Below, in pieces: positions 1-13,000 of a stretch of DNA of 61,118 nt (position 1 is the first letter of the stretch; each line of letters begins with the position of its first letter). The notes beneath the pieces were generated by a model, which was not told where the DNA came from, searched no databases, and worked only from the letters and a program-made list of their open reading frames with translations. Both the position numbers and the translations under genes were made by a program. The stretch lies in contig AZLU01000017.1 in the NCBI GenBank assembly GCA_002224055.1, forward strand, positions 230,540-291,657, in the 5' to 3' direction. The stretch comes from Pezizomycotina sp. ARF18 (Eukaryota; Ascomycota).

Positions 1-485
1 CTTTTGAGAGGAGGAGGCGGACGCGGGTGGGGGCATGACACCTTGCTTCATGGGGAAACCTTGCTTGTCGTTTCCGTCGCCGGTGATTTTGAAGATGTAG
101 CCTTTGAATTCGTCGCCGACGCTGTCGCCTGCTACTTCCTGGCCCATTGCGCTTGTCCATGAAGGCGCGGAGCTTGCGCTCATCTTCGATTTTCGATCAG
201 CTTCTGGAGCCGTGGCCGGGTAGCTGTTGGATTAAGCGGTGTATTCGTTAGCGTCTCTCTCCTCTCTTTTTCATCTGCCTCTCCGTTTGTCCACGAGCAA
301 TGTCGTATCCATTATCATCTCCTCTTCATTTTCTTTTGTCGATATCCAAACGAAAAAATCACGGGGAAGGATTAAATAAAACATACGCCTAGAGTTTGAA
401 CAGATCGTTAGCAAAGACACAAACAACAGCCACGATTAATCCAGCAGACGATTGAGCAGTATCTTCTTACAATATTTAACTTCAT
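1..485 (-). CDS. rps6: 40S ribosomal protein eS6 (RPS6), N-terminal part
   Basis: This is a structural protein of the 40S ribosomal subunit and, in the family, a TOR-pathway target. Only the N-terminal part of about 75 residues lies in the window; the rest runs off the left edge. The first exon is tiny (471-485) and reads MKLNI followed by a GTAAGA donor at 470. The second exon starts near 223 after a CAG acceptor, which gives an intron of about 247 bases. The second exon carries the eS6 signatures GDEFKGYIF and [13 protein letters not shown]. Reading frame is lost several times in only 70 codons (around 205-210, 150 and 30), each time fixable by one base in a short run, so I blame sequence error and not a pseudogene. 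The splice joint itself is off by one or two bases, probably for the same reason. Identity is secure; exon ends are approximate. Confidence 0.9.
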
Positions 486-2849
486 GATTGCTTATGTTCT
501 TTTGATTTTTGGTTGTCGTCAAACTTGATGGTGATAGAACGAAGAGGGTCGGGTTTGGCGTTGTTTCGTTAGGTGTGGGTTGGTTAATTTGGCTTTCCCT
601 CCGTAACAAAAATTGCTGATGTAAAATTCGGTTGCAGCTCGAATTTGGTGGTTTTCTCGGAATTGCACTCAAAAAATTTTATTGACTGGGTTTTTTTTCA
701 TCCTTGGCACGCCCACCACCAAAAAATTAGCCTTAGGTTTGAAGCCCTAACGTTACAAAATAGTCTCGGTAACGAATTGTGACATCAGCCAGAACCGTTC
801 GAGATTTCACGCCTGGCTCTGTATAGTTTTTTTTTTTTTTTTGACTGTATATGTTGTGCTTGTGCTTTTGCCGAATCAAATGACACGTATAAGGAACGTC
901 TGTTTTTTCTTTCATATATATATTTGGTTTAGCAGCGATGGCTTTACGTACTTATGGCTGAAATTTTTTTTTTTTTTTTTAATTCCTAAAAGTATGATAT
1001 ACTACTGCTTAGTTGGCGATGTCGCCAGCTTCAAACTTGATCTCAGCAAATCGTTTCTCGGCTCACTTTTGGGAAGTTGGTTCTCGCCAGCCACTTTCCT
1101 CGCCTCTATCTCCCTTTTCCCACAGTACAGTAGATGGTCTCATTGAGTCCTCTAGAGGCTTGTTTCTCGCCCGGGACACAAAACTCTGTGAGATCTGAAC
1201 GGCGGATCCGTCGGCTTCTAGCTCGGCGTCCTTTTTTTGCGTCGAGCCCGTCGGAATTTTTTTCGGTTCGTTGGTTTCGCGTCCAGCCTCGGGTCGGCCC
1301 TATAAGGTCCCATACTACCCCACTCTCTAGCCTTTCCTTTTCGAAAAAAACTGCGCAGAGTGTGTTCCTAGCCAACGAACCAAATGAGATCAGAAGGGGG
1401 CACATAAACGGAGACAATTATTTACAATAATAAACATACACTCACGACAATAGCTGCCTTCTTTGGTAAATTTACGTGCTGGGTTGTCCACGGCAGGGCT
1501 ACTGGGCGGGTATACTGTCGCCGCTCCCACCTCGTCCTCGTGGGTGCTCCGGGGGTCCTTCATCACGATTATTCGATGGTGCAGCGTACTTGTAGTGGTA
1601 TGCGGAGCCCTCCTTGTGGCAGCAAAGGTACTCACGCCTTTTCAACAACGATAGCTTCCAAGACCGATTTTAATATATGATCATGGTTTTTTTATGGTAA
1701 ATATTGTTGTTGTTGTTGGTTGTTGTTGTTTTCTAGAAAGAGGAGATACTCTATATAGGTTAAAGAGGTAAAGGATATGATGTTTGTTGGATTCGGCAGT
1801 ATCGTGAGAGTTCAGATGGAAAAGGGCCAATAAAAAATCAAGGGGGGTTTTTCTTCAACAATGGTCATCGCTCCGGAGCCTGTTGTTTATTCCCATTCTT
1901 TCCCTCGCCGTCGATCATAGCGTATACTGGGTGGTTATATTACAGATATATATTTTTTCAGCGTCGTCGCCATCGAGAAGTCAAATGTCTCCCAAATGGG
2001 TGTCGCCAAACCGTGCGCGCTTATTATTTTACATGCATCAAGTACATAAGTATATATAAAGTGAACTGGACGGAGTTAAATTTGATAAAAGTGAATAGTA
2101 TGGGGTTACCCCTCAGTCATGGATCATAAAAACCAGGTTGTCTTAATGATATCCATTCCTATTAAAAAAAAAAAAAAAGAAGCACATAAAAGTATTGTGC
2201 AAATGTACAGTTATATACTCAAGTGTGAAAGTGGCTTCTTGAAATTACCCAGTTTTAGAATGCACAACCTGTAAGTGAAGTATCTATGTTTGCCAGTACA
2301 GCAAGGCAGGCAATCACCAGTTTATGACCGAAGTATATTATTGGCATATTAAATCTTCTTTTTAATTCCTTATTCCTAGCTACTTCATAGTGCTGAGTAC
2401 GAGATTTTTGAAAAAAGCAGAGAAATGATGATATTGATAATAATAATGAAATTTTCTTTATTATAAAACAGAAGAAACAACGCCTATAACAATTTCTTTC
2501 CTTAAAAAAAAAAAAAAAAACCGAAGCTACCTAGTGAAAATAGAAGAAAAAACATTAAAAGAGAAACCAAAGTGAATTTTTTTTGTGTGGATTCTACTGG
2601 CCATAACATTTAAACTTCCGTGAAGAGAAAACGCTAAAAAAGAGAAGGATATAAGAATAATAATGATAGTAAACAGTACTATAAAAAAAAAAACCCCAAT
2701 GTATGTTTTTTGTAATAGCCATCATGACAAAAAAGAAGAGACGATTTTTCCCCCATTCGATAATTCCTGTATAATAAATCCTGGTTAGCCTATGTCCAAT
2801 ACAAAGGTGAAGGGTGTGATGCGAGTGTTTACCTTTTAATTCTCCATTT
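486..2849. other. Spacer between rps6 and TOM1
   Basis: It holds the rps6 upstream region and the 3' flank of the ligase gene. It is AT-rich, with T runs near 828-842 and 967-980, A runs near 2163-2178 and 2503-2520, and a TTG microsatellite near 1705-1730. The part from about 1,000 to 1,660 is more GC-rich and open on both strands, with short possible proteins of about 60-100 residues. None resembles a family I know, and none has a convincing splice pattern, so I do not call a gene there. Confidence 0.6.
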
Positions 2850-4090
2850 TTAAGCAAATCCGAAGTATTCGGCACCTTGCGTCATGGCGGTGTGCAGGTT
2901 CTGGCGGAGCGTCTCGTAGCTTTCGTACTCGGGTAGATCAATTCTAAATAAAACATCAAAAAGCCATATTAGCAATCATCAATCAATGATCTTAAGGGTA
3001 ATAACAAGCAAAGGAGGTGGTTTACTTACGGTTGAAGCAGTATGACTGCTGGGGTAAACGCTCCTTGCTCCCGTAATCGCGGTGGATGTTGAATTTTGAA
3101 AAGCCGTTCATGCCCTCGAGCTCCTTGAAACCGTTGAGGGGCACTTTACTCGTTCCCGTAGCGAACTGCAGCAGCTTCGCGCGCTCTTCCTTGTCGAAGG
3201 AGCGGACGGCCCTCCAGAACCACTGGATCTGCGGCGAGGAAGCCGAGTAGTTGTGGTACTCGGTGTTGTTCCTCAGTCGTCGACCGTCGATGTCCGGCAG
3301 ACCGGGAAATCAGGAGTTCAAGTTCTTGCTCGTTGAAGATGGCGACGAGCTCCGCGGGGACGATGTCGTGGAAACCCTTGAGGAAGTTCTCCATCTGCTC
3401 TTTCACACTGTTGAGGAGCTTGTACTCGATGACGAGGCGGACGTACTCGTGTTGTTGTCCTGTGTGACGGCGATGTTCCTGCCGTTGGGGACGAGGTCGA
3501 CGACGGTTTCGGCTCCGAACTCTTCGGATTCTATACAGAAGTTTTCGGTTATCACGTCGGTGATGTCGTTCTCGAGCATCCACACGAGGGACTTGTAGTA
3601 TTCGAGGTCCAGGGTCTCCATGTCCTTTGAGCGAGACGTTTTGACCAAGGAGACGCTATATTATAATTAAAGTGTTAGACAAAAACTTCCATAGTAGATA
3701 TATAATTTTTTGATGTAGAAAGAGTTTTTCACGTACCTTGTAGACAGCTCTGCTGAAGTGACAATCCAAGACCCGCCTTCGTAAAGGGCCTTGCCGATGA
3801 TCCTACCGATGAACTTGAAGAAGCTCAGGTGCTCTGGATTGACAGCGCTCATCCTGTTCGGGTGGAAAGTCGTGCGGTCGGACGCAACGGGCAAGAAAAG
3901 TGCGTAATCGGGGTATTGAACATTTGCCTAGCGAGAACCTGGAACCATTCCCGGTAACACCACCAGCGGTCGACACCTCTTCACCTTGGAACCTGATGCT
4001 CAGCTTCGAATATTTGATCTCGTCGCCACCCTTGAGTACATCGCCCTGTAAGAGTCGAGGAAGACTTGGTCCCTCCTGACGTTGAGCTGC
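2850..4090 (-). other. HECT catalytic domain of TOM1
   Basis: The domain runs from the NVRRDQVF segment, through GEEGVDAGG and the [19 protein letters not shown] block at 3,780-3,840, to the final [12 protein letters not shown] and EYFGFA residues. The active-site cysteine is the TGC at 3037-3039 in the context CFNR, just before an intron (GTAAGT donor at 3029, acceptor at 2944-2945). One gained and one lost base close to this site scramble the SHT residues that normally precede the cysteine. The catalytic residue is present, so the ligase is probably active. Confidence 0.85.
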
Positions 4091-7000
4091 AAGGTATTGT
4101 GTGGGATCCCTGGCGTTGCTCTCGAGTGCAGGCGGCGGTTGAAGTAGTTGCGCTTGTTGTCAAAGTCCGAGACCTTGGGTTGTGGACCAGCAGAGAGAAG
4201 GAACCGCTCATGAGCTTCGGGTTGTCCGCACCATCTGGTTCAGGATCTTACGGTGGTCCTCGGTGACGTGAAGAACAAGCGCTCCATGTCTGTTAACAGC
4301 GCGCGGGCTGGTAATGCTCGGCGTCCGCTCGCGGTTCCTGCCGCTGGCCTTGTCGTTCAAGCCGCTGTTCTTGCAAACAACCATCAGAGCCTCGATAAGC
4401 GGCAAGAGGATCGTCGCCAGTGAAGCATGTCGGCCCTGCCTCAATCGCGGTAAGGCAGTTGCTCAGTTGAGACCACAAGGGCGCGAAAGTAAGACTCTCG
4501 TACAGCCTGCTGAGGGTTTCAGCATCGCATTCTCGTCTTTAGATTCGTCGTCCTTCGAGGAGTCGGTATCGTCACGCTTCTTGCGCGGTTGTTGTCGAAA
4601 GATAGTCGAGGGCGGTAAGCGTGCGGAGCAATTTCGCCTGGTCAGAGCTTCCAGCGGAAAACTTGGAAAGTCCCTGCAAGTCGGGTACCAGATTCGCCTT
4701 CTTGATCTGCGTGACTAGTTCCGAAAAGCGATTCGAGGATTGCACCGCCAGAATTTGGGCCTGACGGATCAATTCAGCCCCGAAAACATCTTTAGCTCCT
4801 GGAATAGCGGACAGGTTGAGCATGGTCGTGACCGTTTCCCTGAACGTCTTGCCGGTGCACTCCCTAGCCGTGATAATATTGACAACCAGGCGAGGTTGTA
4901 ATCGGAACAACAGGTGGATCAGGCTTCTCTGCTTCTTGGGCTTCTCCTCTTCCTTTGGAGCTTCTTTCGCTTCTGCCTCCGCTTCCTTCTTTTCAGCTGC
5001 AGCCGGTTCTTCGGTGTAGCAGCAGCTTCCCCTTCAGCACGCTCTACCGGTTGTTCCGCTTGCACTTCAGCCGGTTCTTCAGTAGTCGCGGAGCTTCAGC
5101 ACTATCGATTTCAGTGGTAGCAGTAAGCGCAGCCGCTTCGGCCTTCTTCTCTTCCTCCTTCTTCTTATCCTTGCGAAGGAGGATCGTGAGTGGACGAGTG
5201 ATTTCGGACAAGAGCACAGAAAGCTGATCCATGACACTCGAGCTCTCGGTAATGAGCTGCCTGTCCAAGAGACCGAGCAGGGTGTTCAACGCAAACCTGC
5301 TGGCCTTGGACTGCTGCGTCTCCTTGCCTTTACCTTTCTTGCTACCGCTGCGCTTAAGACCGATGGCACTTTCATGTTCGTTCAAGAAGTAGGACGGGAT
5401 GTGCTCGTTGTAGTTGACGAGGAAGGCCAGGGCTCCAAGACACTGCTGGGCGACCATGAGCGGAGACATCTCGCTGTTCGACTGGGCGAATTGGTTCGTG
5501 TTCACGCGCTTCAGCTGCGGAGTCTTGAGCACGGAAGATTGCTTCGCCCTCAGTGAAAGCTGCGCGAAACTGCGTTCAACAGCAGACATGTCGGCGCTGC
5601 CGTCCTGCAAGATCGAAAGGAGCAGGTTGATCACTTCGCCGCGGTTCTGGCGGTTCTCGCAGACGTTGAGGAGGATCTCGTGCAGAGACATGCGCGTGCT
5701 CCCCTGCTGCGGGATGAACATGAGACGGAGTAAAGTCGCGACGCCGGCCTTGTCGAGCATCTGGATGGCGCTCTTGCGAACGATCTTCTTTTCAGCGGGC
5801 TTCGGTTCCTCTGGCGGGCGCGAACGACCCTCGTAATTTCGCTAAATTGCTGCAGGCGGCGGTCACCGCGGAGGGCGTTCGCCTCTGCCGCAATTGCATC
5901 CGGGAAGTGAGCCAAAGCCTCGTCGTTCTGTTCCATGAGCACCGTGCGGCGGAGATTTGGGTCGAGCGTAGCCAAGAAGCTGGCCAAGTCGATATCTGCC
6001 GGACCTCTAGCCTGGCCGCTTGCCGCCCTTTGACGTTCCTTTCGAGCCTACGCTGTTCGGCTTCCTGCTGCTGCAAGAGCTCGGCTCGGATCTCTTCGGG
6101 AAGCGCTTCGAGGAATTCGCGACTGATTTCGTTAGGTTCGTCGCTCGTAACCGCAGCCTGCTGGCGTTCGCGGATGTGCTGCGTAAACACTTCCTCACGC
6201 ATGTCTTCCGGCAACGCTTCCAGGAATTCAGGGTCGATGTCCATTCCCGTGATGTCCATTTCCCTGCCTCGGATCATGACGACAGCCCTAGCCGGAGGAG
6301 GCGCCGAGGACGGTCCGGCTTCACCACCGGCGGAACCTTCTTCGCCAGCGGCGGCTGCGGCTCCTTCAGTAGAAACGACACCTTCCATGGCATCTTCGGC
6401 TTGTTCCTCGGTACCCTCGGTGGCGCCACGGTCAGCAGCTTCGGCTGCAGCGGCGGCTTCAGCAGCAGCACGGGCTTCAGCTTCAGCAGCCTCCTGAGCG
6501 GCCTTTTCGGCGGCAAGGCGAGCCTCTTCGGCTTCGCGCCTCTCACGTTCTTCCGCCTCGGCCTTCTCGCGAGCAATGCGTTCTTCCTCCACTTTCTTCT
6601 GGCGCTCTTCCTCTTCCTTGCGCTTCCTGGCTTCCTCCTTCTCCTTGCGGATCCTCTCCTCTTCGATAGCAGGAGGGACGAGCTTAGTAAGGATAGCACC
6701 GACGATCCTTGAGCCTTTTCAGGACCGTTGTTCCCGTACGCGAGGCGGGACTCATCGGACCAACGCTGGACGGTAGGAACAGGGGTGAAATGAACCGCAG
6801 AAATCGGATCGCTGCGGTGATCCCTGTGGCGCTGATCGTGGTGCGAGCGGCGGACGCCGATCATGGCTTCGAACTCGGCGGGGAAGCCGAGGCCTCCGGG
6901 TCCGCCTTGGATCTGGAACTGCAAAGTGCCGTTGGAAGAAAGTGGGAGGGCGCCGGTTCGACTGACGAGACTCATTATAGTCGATAGCCAAGACACCGGA

Positions 7001-10000
7001 CCACCTCCTTGAGGATTGATACCGGGGCAGTGATGGAGTCAAACGCGTTAAAGAAGTCCGTTATGCCTTCGCCAGGACCGCCGTGGCGGAGACCAGGGTG
7101 CGGGCGGTGGTGGCTTTGTTCGATAGCTGAGGGTTGCAGGAGAGGGTTTTGAAGGTTTTCTTCGTTGACACGAGCGGTGGTACCTGTATTCGAATAGCAA
7201 GTAAAGATTAGCATTGCATGTTATAAAAAGGTAAAAGAAACATAAGCAAAAACGCTCTGGAACTTACGCATCATATCGCGTGGACCACCAAGAGTGTACC
7301 ATCCACCTCTACCGGAACCGCGAGTCATCAGAGGAGCATCTCCAATGTCATCGGACCAGCCCCAGGGGACATTGCTCATCGCCGCGTCGTCCTCTTCAAT
7401 TTCATCCTCGTGAACGACGTCGAGTTCCTCCTCATCCTCTTCATCGTCCTCCTCCTCTTCTTCCTCGTCACCGTCATCAATAAACCCATCGTCACGATCC
7501 TCACCGAGTTCGTCCATAGGATCGTCGTCGCCTTCGATAACTCTGTTAACGTGCTCCAAGACTTCCTCGGCCGCCTCGCGCTCTTCTTCGTCCGCGTTGC
7601 TAGCACCCGAATCTTCCCATTCTTCCTCTTCGTTGAAAGCAATGTGGTCTTGGACTTCAGGAGGAAGGTCGTCACCTTCGTTGTCATCTTCGAGTTCATC
7701 GTCCTCTTCGTCTTCTGAGAACTCTCGTCATCTTCGTCACCGGATCCCAGGCCACCGCTCGGGTCCATGACGATCTCAACCTTGGGGAACCACGTCAGCA
7801 AAGTTGCACATCCAAAAGCAAAAAACTAGGGAAAAGAAAACGGTTACTTACATCCATCTGTTCACCTTCATCCCCCAAAATCTCATCCTCGTCGCTTTCC
7901 TCGCTGTTCGTTCGCTCTTCCTCTTCTTCAAAATCCATTTCCTCGTACATTTCCTCGTCTTCTTCTCCGAAGTCACTAGCTTCGTCGTCGTCGGCCATTT
8001 CTCCGCCTTCGAACATCGACAGGGCGGAGTTGCGGTAGAGGTCGGGGGTTTCCTCCCGCTCGTCTTCGAGCTCGGACATCGTAGAGGCGGTGGAAATCTC
8101 GTCCTCTTCGCCTCCGGGTGTGGCAAGATCGCTGCTGTCGCCGAGGTCTATGGCGGTCTTCGATAGGAGTTTCAGCGGGCGGAGGATGTACTTGATTACG
8201 CGCCGGGCGGACGGGAAGTTGAGGTCAATGTCGGCGAGAGAATTGGTCAGTGCAGCGACGAAGTTCTTCTCGAACATGATACGGGCAAGCTGCCTTTGGG
8301 ACGTTTCGAGCAGCTGGCTACCTTGGCCGGCATTCGGTCTCGAAGCAAGCATCCTGTAAAAGAGGTCGGATAGGTTGAGAAGGCGGGCATATTTGGCGTC
8401 GAGGTGTTCGTTAGAAGCCCCAGCGTCTTTGAATGCCTTCAGAGAGCTCTCGAGGACAAACTTGCGGACAAAGACAAGGTCGGGTTCATCTTCCAGGTTC
8501 TGCGCTTCACCAGTCTGCGAACACAGCGATACTATCACCGAGATTGCCCAGTTTGAAGTGAGACACCGCTTCTTGAAGGGGATATCATCAGCGTGCGAAA
8601 GGCTGCCCACAGGGATAGATCGTTCAAGAGGTAGTTGAGGATATAAGACCGAGGCTTCGACGGTGTAATGGGATCGCGAGGCGAAGCCTTCCGAGAAAAG
8701 TTGATGAATTCGACTTTGCTCTTATTGTAACACGCTAGGATTTCCGTGAGAGCTTGCAGGAGGAAGCAGCGGTAAGGTAAGTCGGATGGTCCGCGGCCTT
8801 GAACTCGACCTTCTCCGGTTTGTCGGACTTGGCCGTGCTATCCGTGCTTGGAGATGAAGCAGCATCGCTGCTGCTTTCGCCCTCCTTATGAGCTTCTGCT
8901 GCAGCAGCTGGCTTCTCTTCCGCTTCCGCCTCCTTCTCTTTAGGCTTCGGCGTACCTTCGTTTTGACCGGCGTCTCTGATGGCCAAAAGTTCGCACAAAA
9001 GGAAATGAACGACACCGTCAGGATTCTCAACACCAGGCGGCTTAACATCAGGCACAGCCTTCGGCTTGACTTCCGTTTCTTTCTTAGGCTCAGACTCCGC
9101 CTTAACCTCCTTCGAAGCAGGAGCGGCCGCAGAAGATTCACCGGTCTCCTCTTCACCTTCCTTAGCTTCTTCGCCTTCTTCTTTGCTTTCCTCGTCTTCC
9201 TGAGGTTCTTCGGCCTCCTTGATGACGATCTGCTGGTGCCTGATATTCGACTCGTACCTCGTCAGCTTGCACAGCTCGTTGGTAGCCTCGACAAAGACTT
9301 CCGGATTTCGAAGGACCATGTGGGAAAGCTGGCGGATGTAAGCGCTAGTGTCAATCTGCCTGGCTCCTCCCCGCGAACCCCTATTCTGGTAGAACTGCCG
9401 GATCTCGCTGCACATAATCGACTTCAGCGTCGCGTCATCTTCGATAATGTGGCGGAGGATCATCATGATGCAGGACTGGATCTTGGAGGTGTCGGATCCG
9501 GCCAGGCTCTTGAACAGTTGGAAGATAAGGCTGAGGTGCTTCGGTTCCGCCATCTGGATGGCAATTTCTCGCTTCCTGGTCAGAAGAACGAGAACCCTGA
9601 TAATTGCAAGGGCCGTAGCTTCTTCTTTGCCGACGGACGGAATGCAATTGACGATAGCGTCGAAGATCGTTTGCTGTTCTTCGAGAGAGATCGTGTAATC
9701 TCCCGTTTCGATCGCTGGAGTTGGGACCCTAGCGTCAACTGTCGGTGGCGTGAACTTAACTTGCTTCGGCTGTGCAGACTCCGTGAGCATCTTCTCAATG
9801 ATAAGAAGAATATTGGCCAGCCAAGGCGCCGGCTCGTCCGGTAGACTTTGATGTAACCGACAAGCACTGGAATCTGCTCCTTGAGATCGTCGAGGGAAGC
9901 CGAAAAGAAGTCCGCGTTCTGAATAATCAATCCCAAGAAGTGTGCCGTAGCAGCCACGGTTGTTCCGCGAGGCGGATATCGTCCTCCATTTGAAGTGACA

Positions 10001-13000
10001 TTAGCGACTGAACGATAGTCGAAGCGATCTCCTTACGGCTCTCAGTGTTCTCGCCGGCTTTGCTGAAGGCGTTCATAATAAGTGAAGATAGCTCAAACGT
10101 AACTTCGTGCTGTACTTGAAGGACGTCGAGGGCCCTGTTGATAAGATCCTTCCGGATTCCGGCTCGGACGTCTTCCAAGTCTTCAACGGTCACAACATCA
10201 GAAGCTTCGGCGGGAGTCTCATCCTTAGCTTTGCCTTTATCCTCTGAGGTTTCGTCAGCCGGCTGCTCACTAGTGGATGCTTCTCCCTCTTCTTGAGGCT
10301 GTGGTGCCATAACTGGAACGGTAAGATTGACTCCCGAAATGTCGTCGATGCTCATGCTCATTGTAAGGTCGTTATCTCCGTCACTGGCAGATGGCGGAAC
10401 AGTAACAACGTCGATGGAACCAGGCTGAGGAACAGCTTCTTCGGTTGACATCGTCGCCTCAGTGTCTTGCGCTTGTTGAGGAACCGGTGTACCATTATCT
10501 TGACTACGCTCAGCGGCAGCAGCTTCAGTAGCAGGTTCCGAAGCCGATGGAGCATCAGCAGAGCCCCCAGGAGCAGCAACGGAGCCTTCCCCTTCAACCG
10601 GACCGCTACCCGCAAGTCCAAGCTCATGGTCGACATCACGGGAGACAGCGGCCAATACTTCCCTAACGAGATTAGCCGGTGGCGCATCCTCTTCCACGCC
10701 GCCCATGGCCTCATTATCGCTCTGGGACTCGGAATCAGAGTCGGACTCATTGTTAATGGACCGCGAAGACTGCCTATGTCCGTAGTCCGGATGACTAAGG
10801 AGCCACTCGGCGGCCTGCTGGACGCTGTTGTTGCACTGCACCAGGCCTTCCAGCGCGACTTCGCGCGAGAAACCCATCTCAGTAAGCTGCCTGACGCGCT
10901 CTTCGTCGGCTCGAACGACTTCCAGGAGATCATGGTCGGGTGGCGTCCCTTATCGCTCCTCGTGAAAGCTCCGTTCTCGCCGTCGGCCTTGAGAATGACG
11001 CCGAGGATATCGATGATTGATTTGACTATGGAAGTGAAAGCCTTCTCTATAGACTGGGAGTTCCACATCGTCTGCACGATTTCCAGAACGGCCATGCGGA
11101 TTTCGACCAGGAGTTGGTGTGGATTGAAGTAATCGGGTCGATCCCTGTCCCTATCCCTAGATTGCAAGGCAGAAGTCTGAGTAGACTCGAGAACGGACTT
11201 GGAGTCCACGATGTGCGCAAATAATGAAAGGATGACCTTGATGCCGCCGAAACAATAGCCCATTCTCGTATGCTGGGACTGTTCACCGCTAGAAACCGAA
11301 AGGCCTTGGAGGTCCTCCCAGAAGGTGCGAAGGATGTCAGTGACCGCCTTTATTCCGTTGTTCTGCTTGAAACAGATCAGGACCGTCGTGATGATCTGAG
11401 GAGTACTACTCCTATCGCCGCCTGTACAAACATTCAGTTAGCGCATGTATTCTTGGTACGAATAATATGGAATTTGGTTACCTTCTAGAAGCAACGCAGA
11501 TATTGACGACAGCATCACGATCCAATAGCTATAACGGTCGGTTACAGACGTGCTGGTTTCTACATCGAAAAGCAAAATTAGTTCCAGGAACACGATCAAG
11601 TTGAAAGAGCGATACAACAAAACCACATACCCAATCGCTTCCACGTAAGGTGTTGGCACAAAACGTCCGAGATCGCATCGCCGATCTTGAACGCGTATTT
11701 CTTGTGTACCTGATCCGAACTGCGCCTAGTAATCAGGACTCTTGCAAGGCCTATAAGTTAAAAGACAAGTTACGTTAACATCTGTCAATAAATCACAAAG
11801 TTTGAAAACAAGAGATTCTTACCTTGGAAGAACGGAGTAATGCTGTTGGGAATCTGGCTGATAAGGAAGCGCAGGGTCTTGACGTTCTTAAACCAAGGTG
11901 ATTTCCCTTCCTTTTCAACCACGATCTTCTCCGCCGCTTCCTTCTCTTTGACCTTCTCCTCCTGAGTCTTTTGCGGAAGTTCCTGTCCGTCAGGCCCGAA
12001 TATCTTCGTCCGGGTTAACCACGAGCGAGCTGTCTTTGACTTTCGTAGCCTCGTTCCACGTATCCGGAATACTCTTCTGCAGGAGGATTTCTTCCCAAAC
12101 GCAAGCACGGTGGAGCGCGCCAAGGCTTGGAACCAGCGTTTCGTAGAACCCGCGCTGCGTCGACGGTTGGAAAAGCTGCGGTGTATGTCGTACGTTGAAA
12201 AGAGCCTGCGAATAAAGTTCCTGGAGCAACTGGCTGAGGGCGTGGACGGTGACGAGATCCTTGACGATCTTAGTCCCGTTGGCTCGGATGTTCATGGTCG
12301 CCGAGCTCGACTCTCCCTCTTTGCTAACCACAGCTGTCTTATCCGTCAGAGGCTTGAAGAAGGCCTCCTGGGAGTCATGTTCCAGCAAAGGTTTCAGCTC
12401 GTCAACAGCCTTTTGAGTGTTCTTGAGCAAGGCCGGCAGTGTTGCCGCGGGGCTGGCTTCTCCGCAAAGATGCATGACGCGAGACAAAGCAAGAGAAACG
12501 GCCCTGTTGGCAAAGTCGTAGGGCAGGGAAGGCAGGAAGTATATTTCGAGCAAGGAATCAAGACCGCCATGCTTGACAAAATCTCTCGAGTGAGATGGGT
12601 GCGTTAAGAATCCTTCCAGGAAGCGGGACATGACATCGATGTACGTAGAAATAGAAGTGGTCTGAGACGTGGAGCTCTCATCGTCGTCTCCAATGTCTCC
12701 CAATTCGACGACTTCGTTGGGTTGCTCTTCCTCCTGTTCAACCGATGGCTGCTGTTGTGGCTCCTGAGGTGCTGAGGGTGCTGGGGTTGCTCTGCAGTTG
12801 GAGCAGAAGAAGTTCCGGCAGTCTCCATAGCAGGGGCATCAGCGTCCTGCATTTCAACGTCATTAGAAGGGGCAACCGGTTCTTCCGATCCTTCCGGTTC
12901 GTCAGCCGGTCATCCATTTTAACAGCCCTTCTTCCTACACCAGAAAGCGCCCGACGACCGCCAGATACGACCGTTCGCCCCTGTTCGTCTTCCATCCAAA

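Noticed and set aside
1-485. rps6 as a processed or decayed pseudogene
   Set aside because: It has an intron with proper donor and a conserved first exon, and its error density is like that of all other genes here.
1106-1660. A gene in the GC-richer stretch left of TOM1
   Set aside because: Overlapping open frames exist on both strands, with no recognisable domain and no convincing intron borders or start context.
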